A DNA stretch of 64,000 bases, taken from positions 1,131,630-1,195,629 of the forward strand of contig NZ_CP040602.1 of assembly GCF_005885815.1 (NCBI RefSeq). The letters are read 5' to 3'. This document shows, one piece after another, positions 26,582 to 36,898 of this stretch. The first letter of the stretch is position 1, and every line of letters begins with the position of its first letter. The position numbers and the translations under genes were made by a program. Origin of the DNA: Thiomicrorhabdus sediminis. GTDB taxonomy: Bacteria; Pseudomonadota; Gammaproteobacteria; Thiomicrospirales; Thiomicrospiraceae. The notes under the pieces are model-generated. The model made no database searches, was not told where the DNA came from, and worked only from the letters and a program-made list of their open reading frames with translations.

Positions 26582-26662
26582 AATACCGCGTTTCTTGTTT
26601 ACGTCATGAAATAAAGTCGGCGTTAACCTGTTCTTACAATTCATTATTTTGGGAGATTTGCC

Positions 26663-28219
26663 TTGAAAGCAGACAGCCATAATGTCTCAAACGACCCTGC
26701 GGTTGTTTCAGAACTTTTATCCCCTGCGGGAACTTTAAAAAATATGGAATACGCCTTTGCCTATGGTGCCGATGCGGTTTACGCCGGTCAGCCACGTTAC
26801 AGTCTGCGTGTCCGAAATAATGAATTCGATTTAGAGAACTTGGAAAAGGGGATTAACCGCGCTCACGAATTGGGCAAGAAGTTTTATGTGGTATCAAATA
26901 TCGCCGCGCATAACTCCAAGGTCAATACCTATATGAAAGACATTGCGCCGGTTATCGCGATGAAACCGGATGCGTTGATTATGTCCGATCCGGGGCTGAT
27001 CGCGATGGTGCACGAACAGTATCCTGAACAGGAAATCCACTTGTCGGTGCAGTCCAATGCGGTGAACTGGGCGACGGTCAAGTTCTGGTACAACAATGGC
27101 GTGCGCCGTGTGGTGCTGTCGCGTGAATTGTCGATTGCCGAGATTCGCGAAATCCGCGAAAAAGTACCGGAAATGGAGCTGGAAGTGTTTGTCCACGGGG
27201 CGTTATGTATCGCTTATTCAGGGCGTTGCCTGTTATCCGGTTATATCAATAAACGTGACGCCAACCAGGGAACCTGTACCAATGCATGTCGTTGGAACTA
27301 CAACACCTATGAAGCCAAAGAAGATGTCACCGGTGATGTCGTGGGCACACCAAGAGTGGATGTGGCCAATATTACCGATTTAACCGGTACCACCGATCGC
27401 GCCGCACCGGAAGTGGCGAGCAATGTGCCAGAAGCGGCAGAACCTACACTTGGCATTGGTGAAACCACCGATGAAGTCTTGTTGCTGGAAGAAGAAGGTC
27501 GTCCGGGTGAATTGATGCCGGCGTTTGAAGACGAGCATGGCACCTATATTATGAACTCGAAAGACCTGCGTGCGGTCGAGTTGATTCCTGAATTGGTTGA
27601 TATGGGGGTGCACTCGTTGAAGATCGAAGGGCGCACCAAGTCGCATTATTATGTGGCGCGTACCGCACAGGTGTATCGTAAGGCGATTGACGATGCCTTA
27701 GCCGGTAAAGAGTTTGACCGCAGTTTGTTGGACGACCTGGAAAGCCTGGCAAGCCGTGGTTACACCGAAGGTTTCTTGCGTCGTCACGTGCATTCCGAGT
27801 ACCAGAACTACGAATACGGTGTCTCGAAATCAGAGCGTCAGCGTTTTGTCGGTGAGGTGGTTGATATTGTTGAGCGCGATGGCCGTTCGATGCTGGAAAT
27901 AGATGTGAAAAACAAGTTCTGCGTTGGTGACTCGATTGAAATCATGAGCCCGGCAGGCAATGTCTCCATGGTATTGGATCATATGCAGACCCATCACGAT
28001 GAAGTGGTTGATTGTGCTAAAGGTTCCGGCTGGTTGGTACGAATCCCGAATCCGTTTAAGGATCTGGATCGCGAGACTTTGATGTTTGGTTTGGTGATGC
28101 GTAACGAATCATGGGGCGGAGACGTCAAACGTGATGCGGCGGCACGTAAAGTCAAACAAGAACAAGAAGCCAAAGATGCTGTTAATCGTTCAGCCGCTAA
28201 AGAGTCGGCAGCCGGGTAA
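26663..28219 (+). CDS. trhP: tRNA 5-hydroxyuridine synthesis protein TrhP (U32 peptidase-like, YegQ)
   Basis: TrhP (YegQ) introduces the hydroxyl of ho5U34 in tRNA anticodons using prephenate, and needs Fe-S assembly in E. coli. The 518-residue protein has ELLSPAGTLKNMEYAFAYGA, the U32 signature block ELEVFVHGALCIAYSGRCLLSGY, cysteines in CTNACRW, and HGTYIMNSKDL and HSLKIEGRTKS. Compared with E. coli, the acidic linker between CRWNY and EPTLGIG is longer (about 55 residues). The start is TTG 26663 with GGGAG seven bases upstream. The ferredoxin gene yfhL begins six bases after its stop, a likely partner. Confidence 0.93.
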   Translation: MKADSHNVSNDPAVVSELLSPAGTLKNMEYAFAYGADAVYAGQPRYSLRVRNNEFDLENLEKGINRAHELGKKFYVVSNIAAHNSKVNTYMKDIAPVIAMKPDALIMSDPGLIAMVHEQYPEQEIHLSVQSNAVNWATVKFWYNNGVRRVVLSRELSIAEIREIREKVPEMELEVFVHGALCIAYSGRCLLSGYINKRDANQGTCTNACRWNYNTYEAKEDVTGDVVGTPRVDVANITDLTGTTDRAAPEVASNVPEAAEPTLGIGETTDEVLLLEEEGRPGELMPAFEDEHGTYIMNSKDLRAVELIPELVDMGVHSLKIEGRTKSHYYVARTAQVYRKAIDDALAGKEFDRSLLDDLESLASRGYTEGFLRRHVHSEYQNYEYGVSKSERQRFVGEVVDIVERDGRSMLEIDVKNKFCVGDSIEIMSPAGNVSMVLDHMQTHHDEVVDCAKGSGWLVRIPNPFKDLDRETLMFGLVMRNESWGGDVKRDAAARKVKQEQEAKDAVNRSAAKESAAG

Positions 28220-28225
28220 TAACGC

Positions 28226-28483
28226 ATGGCTTTAAAGATTCTAGAAGGTTGCATCAATTGCGACATGTGTGAACCGGAATGCCCGAATACGGCGATTTCA
28301 ATGGGCGAAAAAGTCTATGAAATCAATCCGGATTTATGCACCGAATGTGTCGGCTTTTATGATAATCCGACCTGTATCAGCGTCTGTCCGATTGACGTCA
28401 TTATCACCGACCCGGATCGGGTCGAAGATAAGGACACGCTTTACCAGAAGTTTCAAAAGCTGGTCCATGAAGACAAAATTTGA
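28226..28483 (+). CDS. yfhL: YfhL family 4Fe-4S dicluster ferredoxin
   Basis: An 85-residue soluble ferredoxin with two cluster motifs, CINCDMCEPECP at the N-terminus and CTECVGFYDNPTCISVCP in the middle; the longer spacing in the second motif is typical of YfhL. It is downstream of trhP by six bases and both end in one terminator, which suggests it supplies electrons or structural Fe-S support to TrhP. The direct partnership is inference from linkage. Confidence 0.93.
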   Translation: MALKILEGCINCDMCEPECPNTAISMGEKVYEINPDLCTECVGFYDNPTCISVCPIDVIITDPDRVEDKDTLYQKFQKLVHEDKI

Positions 28484-28506
28484 TTTGCTTATTACTTGTT
28501 AAGTAG

Positions 28507-28530
28507 AAACCGCCTCAGGGCGGTTTTTTT
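28507..28530 (+). terminator. Rho-independent terminator of the trhP-yfhL operon
   Basis: AAACCGCC and GGCGGTTT arms with a TCAG loop and trailing T. Confidence 0.9.
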
Positions 28531-28672
28531 ATAGCCGGGTTTTATCGATTCGCCATGTATCAATAGAGTTTATTGCTAGAAATTACTTATCTTGATGGTG
28601 AGGGGCTTTTGTTTATCGTTATTTGGGATAAGATGGAGTTATTACAATTTAGTGCTGTTAGAGGAGTTTGCA

Positions 28673-29347
28673 ATGGCAAAGAAAATGCAATTAATCAGTT
28701 TCAAGCTTTGTCCTTTTGTGCAGCGTGCGGTGATTGTGCTGCTTTATAAATCGGTCGAGTTCGATATCAGTTATGTTGATCTTTCCAATCCGCCGGATTG
28801 GTTTAAAGAAATCTCACCTTTGGGACAGGTGCCTTTATTGAAGGTTGCCGATGAGGTGTTGTTTGAATCCTCGGTCATTCAAGAGTATGTTGATGAAGTC
28901 ACGCCACCGAGTCTGCATCCATCGGATCCGTTGCAAAAAGCCAAAAACCGGGCATGGATCAGCTTTGGGGGGGAACTGTTTATGTTGCAGTATGGCTGGA
29001 GTCATGCCAAGTCGGAGAAGGTGTTCCAAGAAAAGGCCGATCAGCTGCGCGCCAAGTTTATGCAATTGGAAAATGCTCACAGCGGGCAGAGTTATTTTAA
29101 CGGTAAAGACTTCGCGCTGATTGATGCGGCCTATGCGCCTTTATTTATGCGTTATAGATATATCTCCGAATTATCCGGTATGGAGCTGCTGCAGGATTGT
29201 CCGAACCTGAGCCGTTGGGTGGATAATTTATTGGCTTTGGATTGCGTGCAGCAGTCGGTGGTGGAAGAGTTCGAGCAGATATTTAAAGACTCTATTGTCA
29301 AAGCCGATGGTTATATCGCTAAGTTGCTTGATGATAATACCCTTTAG
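28673..29347 (+). CDS. Glutathione S-transferase family protein
   Basis: A 224-residue cytoplasmic protein. The N-terminal thioredoxin-like domain (1-80) has a cysteine-type active site CPFVQ near residue 14, the ISPLGQVPLL cis-Pro loop and a FESSVIQEYVDE glutathione-binding segment; the C-terminal helical domain follows. The cysteine and the CPF(V/Y)xQ pattern resemble omega-class or thiol-transferase-type GSTs rather than tyrosine or serine classes. GAGGAG at 28661-28666, six bases before ATG 28673, fixes the start; a longer reading from 28592 has no such signal. Natural substrate unknown. Confidence 0.9.
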   Translation: MAKKMQLISFKLCPFVQRAVIVLLYKSVEFDISYVDLSNPPDWFKEISPLGQVPLLKVADEVLFESSVIQEYVDEVTPPSLHPSDPLQKAKNRAWISFGGELFMLQYGWSHAKSEKVFQEKADQLRAKFMQLENAHSGQSYFNGKDFALIDAAYAPLFMRYRYISELSGMELLQDCPNLSRWVDNLLALDCVQQSVVEEFEQIFKDSIVKADGYIAKLLDDNTL

Positions 29348-29367
29348 TCAATCAATACTGGATATTA

Positions 29368-30252
29368 ATGAGACCGATAAAAAACCTGTCAATTGGCTAT
29401 CTCAATAAACAAAACCTGGTCATGCTGTGCGCTGCTTTGTTAGCAGCAGGCTGTTTCAATGCAGCCAAAGCGCAACCGCCGGCAAATTCTGCAATAAAAC
29501 CGCTTACACTTGCGCCCTTAAGTGAGAGTGAGCAGCAGTGGGTTGCGGATAGGGTTTATCAGAATGAATGTGCTTCAAACCCGAAGTACCTGACCTATTG
29601 GAGCCAGGCGGAGGAGTTTCCCTCTTTTGGTATTGGGCATTTTATCTGGTATAGACAGGGGCAGGAGCAGATTTACCAACAGACTTTTCCGCAAATGGTA
29701 GCCTATGTGAGCCAGTATCAGGCGCCACCAAAGTGGCTTGCCGAATTGAAGCCTTTTGTTGCCCCTTGGCGTAACAAAGCCGAATTTGATCAGCAGTCGG
29801 ATTCGCTGCAGATGCGACAGCTTAGGGATTGGTTGTTAGCAAGCCGACGTTGGCAGGGGGCGTTTATTGTCGATCAGTTTACCCAGCGTGTCGCTAGCGG
29901 TTTACAAAGGCCGTCGCTGCGGCCTCGGCAACGATTGCGTTATAACGCGATTATCGAGCGAATGCTGAGTTTCAAGCAAGGGCGTTTTGCGTTGATTGAC
30001 TATGTCAATTTCAAAGGTATCGGCAATAGCCAAGAACAGTATCAAGGGGAGCAGTGGGGCTTGTTTTCGGTCTTGGAACAGATGACGTCGATAGATATTG
30101 ATGGCTTAAGCAACCGCGTGCTTTTGCAAAAATTTATCGATGCGGCCAAGGCGCGTCTGCAACGGCGGGTTGAATTGGCGCCGAAACATAGAGCTGAGCA
30201 GCGATGGTTGACCGGTTGGTTCAAGCGTCTCGATGCTTATGGTAAAGATTAG
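29368..30252 (+). CDS. Exported protein of unknown function
   Basis: A 294-residue exported protein. The first 29 residues are a signal sequence; LAAGC at 25-29 is an imperfect lipobox, and AKA-Q at 33-36 is a possible signal peptidase I site, so it is either a lipoprotein or a periplasmic protein. A conserved-looking block ECASNPKYLTYWSQAEEFPSFGIGHFIWY-type (split here: NECASNPKYLTYW and FPSFGIGHFIWY) recalls uncharacterised proteobacterial proteins that could be lysozyme-like, but no catalytic site can be claimed. It begins 20 bp after the GST gene and ends at the terminator at 30281. Confidence 0.7.
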   Translation: MRPIKNLSIGYLNKQNLVMLCAALLAAGCFNAAKAQPPANSAIKPLTLAPLSESEQQWVADRVYQNECASNPKYLTYWSQAEEFPSFGIGHFIWYRQGQEQIYQQTFPQMVAYVSQYQAPPKWLAELKPFVAPWRNKAEFDQQSDSLQMRQLRDWLLASRRWQGAFIVDQFTQRVASGLQRPSLRPRQRLRYNAIIERMLSFKQGRFALIDYVNFKGIGNSQEQYQGEQWGLFSVLEQMTSIDIDGLSNRVLLQKFIDAAKARLQRRVELAPKHRAEQRWLTGWFKRLDAYGKD

Positions 30253-30280
30253 TTTATTGCGAAGTTTTACGCTAAAAATA

Positions 30281-30319
30281 AAAAAAACGCCTGCGAGCAT
30301 AGGCCTGCAGGCGTTTTTT
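30281..30319. terminator. Bidirectional terminator between convergent genes
   Basis: AACGCCTGC (30286-30294) and GCAGGCGTT (30307-30315), with A-run and T-run on either side. Confidence 0.85.
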
Positions 30320-30339
30320 GGCGTTATCGGTTTTGCTGT

Positions 30340-30543
30340 TTAGCGAAAAGCGGCGCCGTGTTTGAAGCCGAATTTACGCAAGAAAATAACCATTGGGCAG
30401 AAACCAGTCATTGCTGAAAACATCAGGTTCACACCAACGAAACCAGTCAGGTATAACCATTCCGGCGCGTGGTATACGCTTAATAGCGCGCTTGCCAAAA
30501 CCATAAAACCTGCAACCAACATTACAATTCTTTCAATTGCCAT
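30340..30543 (-). CDS. DUF2892 (YgaP-like) inner-membrane protein
   Basis: A 67-residue protein with two hydrophobic helices, matching the DUF2892 family (FMVLASALLSVYH and YLTGFVGVNLMFSAMTGFCPM). The same unit is fused to rhodanese in E. coli YgaP; here it is free-standing and no rhodanese is adjacent. AAGGA eight bases before ATG 30543 defines the start; the ATG at 30552 would overlap it. A single conserved Cys lies in TGFCPM. Function unknown, perhaps sulfur-related. Confidence 0.88.
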   Translation of the reverse strand: MAIERIVMLVAGFMVLASALLSVYHAPEWLYLTGFVGVNLMFSAMTGFCPMVIFLRKFGFKHGAAFR

Positions 30544-30865
30544 AATAAACATCCTTGTTAATTAACCGTGTCGTTTTAATGTATTCAAAATGACGTTTCT
30601 TAGCCAAATATAAGAAAACATTAATATTTTGACTGTGGATTCTAGCACTTTTATATAATTAAACAAGTTTTTAAAATCGATAGTTAGATAGCGTTTTTTG
30701 TAGAAAAGAGGTTATTTGTTATTGTTTTTATTCAAAAATATAGGTTTTACTTTAAATATTCCGTTGAAATCCGTATAATCCTGACTCTAATTTTTAGCGA
30801 TTGAGTCGCGTAACTGAACGCCGACTTGATTGACCCTTTCAATAATCGAACTTTGAGATTTGAAC
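30544..30865. other. AT-rich intergenic region upstream of tig
   Basis: No gene is seen. It is AT-rich and carries the probable tig promoter (30751-30779). The divergent DUF2892 gene must be transcribed from its left end; I cannot choose its promoter. Confidence 0.5.
30751..30779 (+). promoter_or_regulatory. Probable tig promoter
   Basis: TTTAAA (30751-30756) and a perfect TATAAT (30774-30779) with a 17-base spacer, 86 bp before the trigger factor start. Confidence 0.55.
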
Positions 30866-32185
30866 ATGCAAGTAACTGTAGAAAAACCAGAACAAGGTCT
30901 TGAACATAAAATGACCGTATCGTTCCCATCAGACAATATGACAGCTGATGTAAACAAGCGTTTGAACGAAATTCGTCGTACTGTAAAAATGGATGGTTTC
31001 CGTCCTGGTAAAGTACCACTTAATGTCGTAAAACAACGTCACGGAGCTCAGGTTCAGCAAGAAATCATGGGTCAGGCGCTACAAAAAGCGTTTTATGATG
31101 CAACAGAACAAGAAGGTATTCAGGTAGCGGGTTACCCAGTATTTGAAAACCTAGACGACAAAGACGGTGAAGTAACTTTCACAGCACGTTTTGAAGTTTA
31201 CCCTCAGATTACTTTGCCTGAATTCAGCGGTGTGAAGATGGAAACCATCACTGCAGAAGTAACTGATGCCGATGTCACCAAAATGATTGATCGTCTACGC
31301 GAACAGCGTATGGCTTGGAAACCGTCTAAGAGTGCGGCGAAAAAAGCTAAGAAAGGTGAGCAGGTCATTATCGACTTCCTAGGTAAGATCGACGGTGAAG
31401 CGTTTGACGGCGGTTCGGCTGAAAACGTTCCTCTAGAACTAGGTTCTGGTCGTATGATTCCTGGTTTCGAAGATGGAATCATTGGTATGAAAAAAGGTGA
31501 AGAGAAAGTTATCGAAGTATCTTTCCCGGAAGATTACCATGCTGAAAACCTAAAAGGTAAAGCGGCAACTTTCGATGTAACGGTTCACTCTATCTCTACT
31601 AAGGTTCTTCCTGAAATTGATGAAGAGTTTGTTCAGTCATTCGGTATCGAAGCAGGTACTGAAGAAGCACTTAAAACAGAAATCAAAGACAGTATGGAAA
31701 AAGAGCTTAAGCGTGCCGTAGATGCTCATAACCGTAATGCAGCGATGGAAGCAGTTCAGACTGTTGTTGATGTTGAATTGCCAAAAGCCTTAGTTGATCA
31801 GGAAGTTAAGAGCTTGATGGATCGCACTGTGCAGAACCTTCAGCAGCAAGGAATGAAAGCGGAAGACGTTAATATCGAATCAAGCCATTTTGAAGACGAA
31901 GCGCGTCAGCGTGTTAAGCTTGGTTTGATTATCGGAGATATCATCAAGGCGAATAATCTTGAAGCGTCTAACGAAGATGTTGAAGCGTTTATTTCTGAAC
32001 AGGCTTCTTCTTATGAAGATCCTAAAGAAGTGATCGACTGGTATGCGAAAAACCCAGGTGCACGATCTGAAATCCGTGCGGTATTGGTAGAAAACAAAGT
32101 GGCTGAAAAAATCATCTCTGAAGCGAAAGTGAAAGAAGTGAAGAAGTCATTTGATGATGTCATCAATACTCAACAAGGAGCATAA
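30866..32185 (+). CDS. tig: Trigger factor
   Basis: Ribosome-bound chaperone and prolyl isomerase. The 439-residue protein has the ribosome-binding domain (1-115, with FRPGKVPLNVVKQRHG containing the docking loop), an FKBP-like domain (about 155-245, KKGEQVIIDFLGKIDGEAFDG split over two strands), and a C-terminal arm domain. Start ATG 30866 is preferred to the in-frame TTG 30860. Leucine codons here are mostly CTA/CTT rather than the TTG used by neighbours, a sign of high expression. Gene order tig-clpP-clpX-lon is conserved in gammaproteobacteria, but a terminator separates tig from clpP. Confidence 0.96.
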   Translation: MQVTVEKPEQGLEHKMTVSFPSDNMTADVNKRLNEIRRTVKMDGFRPGKVPLNVVKQRHGAQVQQEIMGQALQKAFYDATEQEGIQVAGYPVFENLDDKDGEVTFTARFEVYPQITLPEFSGVKMETITAEVTDADVTKMIDRLREQRMAWKPSKSAAKKAKKGEQVIIDFLGKIDGEAFDGGSAENVPLELGSGRMIPGFEDGIIGMKKGEEKVIEVSFPEDYHAENLKGKAATFDVTVHSISTKVLPEIDEEFVQSFGIEAGTEEALKTEIKDSMEKELKRAVDAHNRNAAMEAVQTVVDVELPKALVDQEVKSLMDRTVQNLQQQGMKAEDVNIESSHFEDEARQRVKLGLIIGDIIKANNLEASNEDVEAFISEQASSYEDPKEVIDWYAKNPGARSEIRAVLVENKVAEKIISEAKVKEVKKSFDDVINTQQGA

Positions 32186-32250
32186 GCCTTAATTTAAAGT
32201 GCTTTTGCCTGCTAATGACCCGGCTTTGAAAGTCAGTCATTCCGCAAATA

Positions 32251-32305
32251 AACTTAGCCCCGAGGATAAAATTCAAACTTGTCCTCGGGGTTAAGTTTTT
32301 TTTTG
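32251..32305 (+). terminator. Rho-independent terminator after tig
   Basis: Long stem AACTTAGCCCCGAGGA (32251-32266) with TCCTCGGGGTTAAGTT (32282-32297), then about eight T. Its strength suggests clpP has its own promoter. Confidence 0.9.
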
Positions 32306-32395
32306 CCTCGGAAAAGGCTAATATACCCCTATAGAGACTTTGCCAGTGAAGTCCGAATTATGAAAAAATAAATAAAATAGGAAACCCAGCAGGAT

Positions 32396-32995
32396 ATGGA
32401 TAGCATGATTGAAAACGCACTTGTACCAATGGTAATCGAACAGACCAGCCGTGGTGAACGCTCTTATGACATATATTCCAGACTTTTAAAAGAGCGCGTG
32501 ATTTTTATGGTGGGACCTGTTGAGGATCATATGGCCAACCTGATTGTTGCGCAAATGCTGTTTTTAGAGTCAGAGAACCCGGAAAAAGATATACATCTGT
32601 ATATCAACTCTCCAGGTGGTAGTGTAACAGCGGGTATGGCGATTTATGACACCATGCGTTTTATCAAGCCTGATGTGAGCACCATGTGTATTGGTCAAGC
32701 GGCAAGCATGGGATCTTTCCTACTGTCTGCCGGTGCCAAAGGCAAGCGTTTCGCGTTACCGAATTCACGTGTGATGATTCACCAGCCATTAGGTGGTTTC
32801 CAAGGGCAGGCGAGTGATATTCAGATTCATGCGCAGGAAATTTTACAGATTAAAGAGAAATTGAATCAGGCGTTAGCCGATCATACTGGTCAGGATATTG
32901 AAACCATCGAACGTGATACCGACCGAGATAACTTTATGAGCGCGCAACAGGCGTGTGATTATGGTTTAATTGATAAAGTGTTAACCAATCGTTAA
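32396..32995 (+). CDS. clpP: ATP-dependent Clp protease proteolytic subunit ClpP
   Basis: Serine protease subunit forming the ClpP tetradecamer that degrades substrates unfolded by ClpX. The 199-residue protein has the catalytic Ser in [14 protein letters not shown], the catalytic His in MIHQPLGG and an Asp near the C-terminus (DRDNFMSA). The short propeptide ([11 protein letters not shown]) is usual. Partner clpX begins ten bases downstream. Confidence 0.97.
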   Translation: MDSMIENALVPMVIEQTSRGERSYDIYSRLLKERVIFMVGPVEDHMANLIVAQMLFLESENPEKDIHLYINSPGGSVTAGMAIYDTMRFIKPDVSTMCIGQAASMGSFLLSAGAKGKRFALPNSRVMIHQPLGGFQGQASDIQIHAQEILQIKEKLNQALADHTGQDIETIERDTDRDNFMSAQQACDYGLIDKVLTNR

Positions 32996-33005
32996 GGCAG
33001 TACGA

Positions 33006-34265
33006 ATGAGTGAAGATAAAAACCTATATTGTTCGTTTTGCGGTAAGGAGCAAGACGAAGTAAGAAAGCTGATCGCCGGGCCATCGGTCTATATCTGCGA
33101 TGAGTGTGTCGAACTGTGTAACGATATTTTGCATGAAGAGTTTGGTGAAGAGGACATTGGTCAGTTCGAGTTGGAGAACTTACCGACTCCGCATGAAATT
33201 AGTGCGATTCTCGATGACTATGTCATCGGCCAGTTCAATGCCAAAAAAGTATTGTCTGTTGCGGTATACAACCATTATAAGCGTTTGCAGCAAGCACACG
33301 TCAAAGATGATGTTGAGTTGACCAAAAGTAACATTCTGTTAATCGGGCCGACCGGTTCCGGGAAGACATTGTTGGCACAGACCCTAGCACGTCTATTGGA
33401 TGTGCCTTTTGCGATTGCCGATGCGACGACATTGACCGAAGCCGGTTATGTCGGTGAAGACGTCGAGAGCATTGTGTTAAAGTTGTTACAGCGTTGTGAT
33501 AATGATCCGGAAAAAGCCGAACGCGGTATTATCTATATCGATGAGATCGATAAGATCACCCGTAAGTCGGAAAACCCATCGATCACTCGTGATGTTTCCG
33601 GTGAAGGTGTGCAGCAAGCGCTGTTGAAGCTGATTGAAGGCACCATGGCATCGGTTCCGCCACAAGGTGGACGCAAGCATCCTAATCAGGACATGATTCA
33701 GGTCGATACCTCAAAGATCCTGTTTATCGTCGGTGGTGCTTTTGAAGGTCTGGACAAGATTATCGACCAGCGTACCGAGACCAATATCGGTATCGGTTTC
33801 TCAGCCGAGGTGAAAACCAAGGACGAGAAGGCGACTATTACCGAGAAATTCCAGAAGATTGAGCCGGAAGATTTGATCAAGTTTGGTCTTATTCCGGAAT
33901 TTGTCGGGCGTTTGCCGATGATTGCCGCTTTGGAAGAACTGGATGAAGCCGCTTTGATTCAGATTTTGACCGAGCCGAAAAATGCCTTGGTCAAGCAGTT
34001 CCAGAAAATGTTTGAGTTGGAAGGCGCTGAATTACAGTTCCGCAAAGATGCTTTGGAAGAAATCGCTCATATGGCAATCGAGCGTAAAACAGGGGCTCGT
34101 GGACTGCGTTCAATCTTGGAGCAGTTGTTGCTTGATACGATGTATGATCTGCCAAGCTTGAAAAATGTCGATAAGGTCGTTATTAATAAAGCAGTGATTC
34201 AAGGTAAAAAGTCGCCATTGTTTGTTTATGAAGATGAACAGAGCAAAATGGCGTCAAGCGAATAG
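33006..34265 (+). CDS. clpX: ATP-dependent Clp protease ATP-binding subunit ClpX
   Basis: AAA+ unfoldase that delivers tagged proteins to ClpP. The 419-residue protein has the N-terminal C4 zinc domain ([10 protein letters not shown] with ICDECVELC), Walker [16 protein letters not shown], Walker [11 protein letters not shown], sensor [10 protein letters not shown], and the IGF-type loop GIGFSAE that contacts ClpP. AAGG upstream of ATG 33006. It shares an operon with clpP and is followed by a terminator at 34302. Confidence 0.97.
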   Translation: MSEDKNLYCSFCGKEQDEVRKLIAGPSVYICDECVELCNDILHEEFGEEDIGQFELENLPTPHEISAILDDYVIGQFNAKKVLSVAVYNHYKRLQQAHVKDDVELTKSNILLIGPTGSGKTLLAQTLARLLDVPFAIADATTLTEAGYVGEDVESIVLKLLQRCDNDPEKAERGIIYIDEIDKITRKSENPSITRDVSGEGVQQALLKLIEGTMASVPPQGGRKHPNQDMIQVDTSKILFIVGGAFEGLDKIIDQRTETNIGIGFSAEVKTKDEKATITEKFQKIEPEDLIKFGLIPEFVGRLPMIAALEELDEAALIQILTEPKNALVKQFQKMFELEGAELQFRKDALEEIAHMAIERKTGARGLRSILEQLLLDTMYDLPSLKNVDKVVINKAVIQGKKSPLFVYEDEQSKMASSE

Positions 34266-34301
34266 CTAGCGTTTAAGTAAAAAAACAAAATTCTGTTTTT
34301 A

Positions 34302-34327
34302 AACCCAGCTATATGCTGGGTTTTTTT
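34302..34327 (+). terminator. Rho-independent terminator after clpX
   Basis: AACCCAGC and GCTGGGTT arms with loop TATAT and trailing T. Confidence 0.9.
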
Positions 34328-34374
34328 GCGGTTTAATATGTATAAATACCGCTATGGAGCAATAAGGGACAAAA

Positions 34375-36789
34375 ATGGATATCGATCAAGTAGCAATGAA
34401 AATGAATGTATTGGTGTTACCGCTAAGAGATGTGGTGGTATTCCCGGGAAATGTCATGCCCTTATTTGTTGGCAGAGAGCGCTCCATTCATGCGTTAAAT
34501 GAAGCGATGCAGGGTGACAAACAGATCTTTTTGGTGACCCAAAAAAGTGCCGAATTGGATGTGCCGAGTCTGGAAGACCTTTATTCGGTCGGTACCATGG
34601 CAAACATCTTGCAGCTTTTAAAATTGCCCGACGGCACCGTTAAGGTGTTGGTAGAAGGAGCGCAGCGTTTTAATCTGGATTCATTGCATATTGAAGACAA
34701 TGTGCTGCTTGGTGACATTACCGAGATTGCCCAGCCGATAGAAAGTGAAACCGAAAAAACCGTATTGATGCGTGCATTAAGTGATCGCTTCAGTGCTTAT
34801 GCCGAATTGCAGAAAAAAATTCCGTCGGAAATCAAAACGTCGGTACAAAAAGAAGACAATCCGGACCGTATGGTCGATTTGATTTCTGCCAATCTTAAAT
34901 TGTCGGTCGAAGATAAGCAGCAATTGCTTGAGCTTGCCTCTGTGGTTGAGCGTCTCGAACAAGTGTTGACAAAGGTCGAAACCGAGCTTGAGTTGCTTGA
35001 GTCGGAAAGACGTATCGCCAGTCGAGTTAAGAAGCAGATGGATAAGACGCAACGTGAATACTACCTGAATGAAAAGATCAAAGCGATTCACAGTGAGCTA
35101 TCCGGTGATGAAGAAGCGGTGAATGAGTTTGAAGACATCAATAAGCGTATTGATGAAGCCGGTTTGACCGATGAAGCGCAGCGAAAAGCGAAAAGCGAAT
35201 TGAAAAAACTGAAAATGATGCCGTCACAATCGTCCGAAGCGACGGTGGTGCGCAATTATTTGGATTGGTTGCTAGATATTCCGTGGAAAAAGCGCAGCCG
35301 TGTCTCTAAAGACCTGAATAAGGCCGAAGAAGTGCTTGATGCGCAGCATTATGGTCTGGAAAGGGTCAAAGAACGTATTGTCGAGTATCTGGCGGTACAA
35401 AAGCGTGTACGCAAAATGAAAGGGCCTATTTTATGTCTGGTTGGACCTCCTGGTGTCGGTAAAACCTCGTTGGCGAAATCGATTGCCGAAGCGACCAACC
35501 GTAAGTATGTGCGTATGGCTTTGGGTGGTGTGCGTGATGAAGCGGAGATCCGTGGTCACCGTAAAACTTATATCGGTGCCTTGCCGGGAAAAATTATCCA
35601 GAAGATGCATAGTGCCGGAACACGAAACCCGCTGTTCTTATTGGATGAAATCGACAAGATGAGCAGTGATATGCGTGGTGATCCGGCTTCTGCCTTATTG
35701 GAAGTGCTCGATCCGGAACAGAACAGTACCTTTAACGATCACTACCTGGAAGTCGATTATGATCTGTCTGATGTGATGTTCATCGCGACATCAAACTCAA
35801 TGGACATTCCTGAGGCGCTATTGGATCGTATGGAAGTGATCAATCTTTCCGGTTATACCGAGCCTGAGAAGCTAAATATCGCGCAAAGACACCTATTGCC
35901 GCGCGCGATGAAAGATCATGGCTTTAAAAAAGGTGAGCTGGAAGTCACGGAGCAGGCGATTATGGCGATTATCCAAACCTATACCCGTGAAGCCGGGGTG
36001 CGTTTATTGGCGCGTGAGTTGGCGAAAATCTGCCGTAAGGCGATCAAAAAGATCGTTACCGATGATTCCATTCAATCACTTAAAGTCGATGCTGCCGATC
36101 TCGAAGAGTATCTTGGAGTGGCGCGTTATCGGGTTGGTTTGGCGGATTCTGAAAACCGCATCGGTCAGGTAGCCGGTCTGGCATGGACACGTGTTGGTGG
36201 TGATCTGCTGCGTATCGAGGCGACGGCAATGCCAGGTAAAGGCAAGTTGTCGACCACAGGACAGCTAGGTAGTGTGATGCAGGAGTCGGTGCAGGCGGCG
36301 ATGAGCGTGATTCGCAGCCGTTCGGAAATGCTTGGTTTGGCCGAGGATTTCTATGAAACCAATGATCTGCATTTGCACTTCCCGGAAGGTGCAATCAAAA
36401 AGGATGGTCCTAGTGCCGGTATTGCCATTTGTACTGCGATTACCTCGGTATTTACCAAAATCCCTGTAAAGGCCGATGTGGCGATGACAGGGGAGATTAC
36501 GTTACGTGGTGAAGTGTTGCCGATTGGTGGCCTTAAGGAGAAGCTTTTGGCGGCCTTAAGAGGGGGGATTAAAACCGTATTGATTCCCAAGGATAATGTG
36601 CGTGATTTAGCGGATGTGCCGGAAGAGGTCAAAAACCAGCTTGATATCCATCCGGTGCAATGGGTAGACGAGGTGCTTGAATTGGCTTTGCTCGAGCAGC
36701 CAAAGCCATTAATAAAAGGGGCTGAGGCTATTACTTATACTGATGAGAATGTCGCAAAAACGGCACAAAAGCCGTCAAATCAGCATTAA
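34375..36789 (+). CDS. lon: ATP-dependent protease Lon
   Basis: Soluble AAA+ protease for damaged and regulatory proteins. The 804-residue protein has the N-terminal LON substrate domain (about 10-205), a coiled region, the AAA+ domain with [15 protein letters not shown] and [10 protein letters not shown], and a C-terminal protease domain with the Ser in [10 protein letters not shown] and the Lys in [20 protein letters not shown] lies before ATG 34375. HU follows 110 bp downstream behind its own promoter, the common lon-hup order. Confidence 0.97.
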   Translation: MDIDQVAMKMNVLVLPLRDVVVFPGNVMPLFVGRERSIHALNEAMQGDKQIFLVTQKSAELDVPSLEDLYSVGTMANILQLLKLPDGTVKVLVEGAQRFNLDSLHIEDNVLLGDITEIAQPIESETEKTVLMRALSDRFSAYAELQKKIPSEIKTSVQKEDNPDRMVDLISANLKLSVEDKQQLLELASVVERLEQVLTKVETELELLESERRIASRVKKQMDKTQREYYLNEKIKAIHSELSGDEEAVNEFEDINKRIDEAGLTDEAQRKAKSELKKLKMMPSQSSEATVVRNYLDWLLDIPWKKRSRVSKDLNKAEEVLDAQHYGLERVKERIVEYLAVQKRVRKMKGPILCLVGPPGVGKTSLAKSIAEATNRKYVRMALGGVRDEAEIRGHRKTYIGALPGKIIQKMHSAGTRNPLFLLDEIDKMSSDMRGDPASALLEVLDPEQNSTFNDHYLEVDYDLSDVMFIATSNSMDIPEALLDRMEVINLSGYTEPEKLNIAQRHLLPRAMKDHGFKKGELEVTEQAIMAIIQTYTREAGVRLLARELAKICRKAIKKIVTDDSIQSLKVDAADLEEYLGVARYRVGLADSENRIGQVAGLAWTRVGGDLLRIEATAMPGKGKLSTTGQLGSVMQESVQAAMSVIRSRSEMLGLAEDFYETNDLHLHFPEGAIKKDGPSAGIAICTAITSVFTKIPVKADVAMTGEITLRGEVLPIGGLKEKLLAALRGGIKTVLIPKDNVRDLADVPEEVKNQLDIHPVQWVDEVLELALLEQPKPLIKGAEAITYTDENVAKTAQKPSNQH

Positions 36790-36812
36790 TTGGGAAAATT
36801 TGGTTTTTTTTC

Positions 36813-36842
36813 TTGACACGATTTGGTCAGGATTGCTATAAA
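36813..36842 (+). promoter_or_regulatory. Promoter of the HU gene
   Basis: Perfect -35 TTGACA (36813-36818) and -10 TATAAA (36837-36842), 18-base spacer, 57 bp before the start. Confidence 0.75.
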
Positions 36843-36898
36843 TGCAGAAGCCTTAGGTGGTGGATACAACAAAATACTTAAAACTCATGGAGAAAGTA

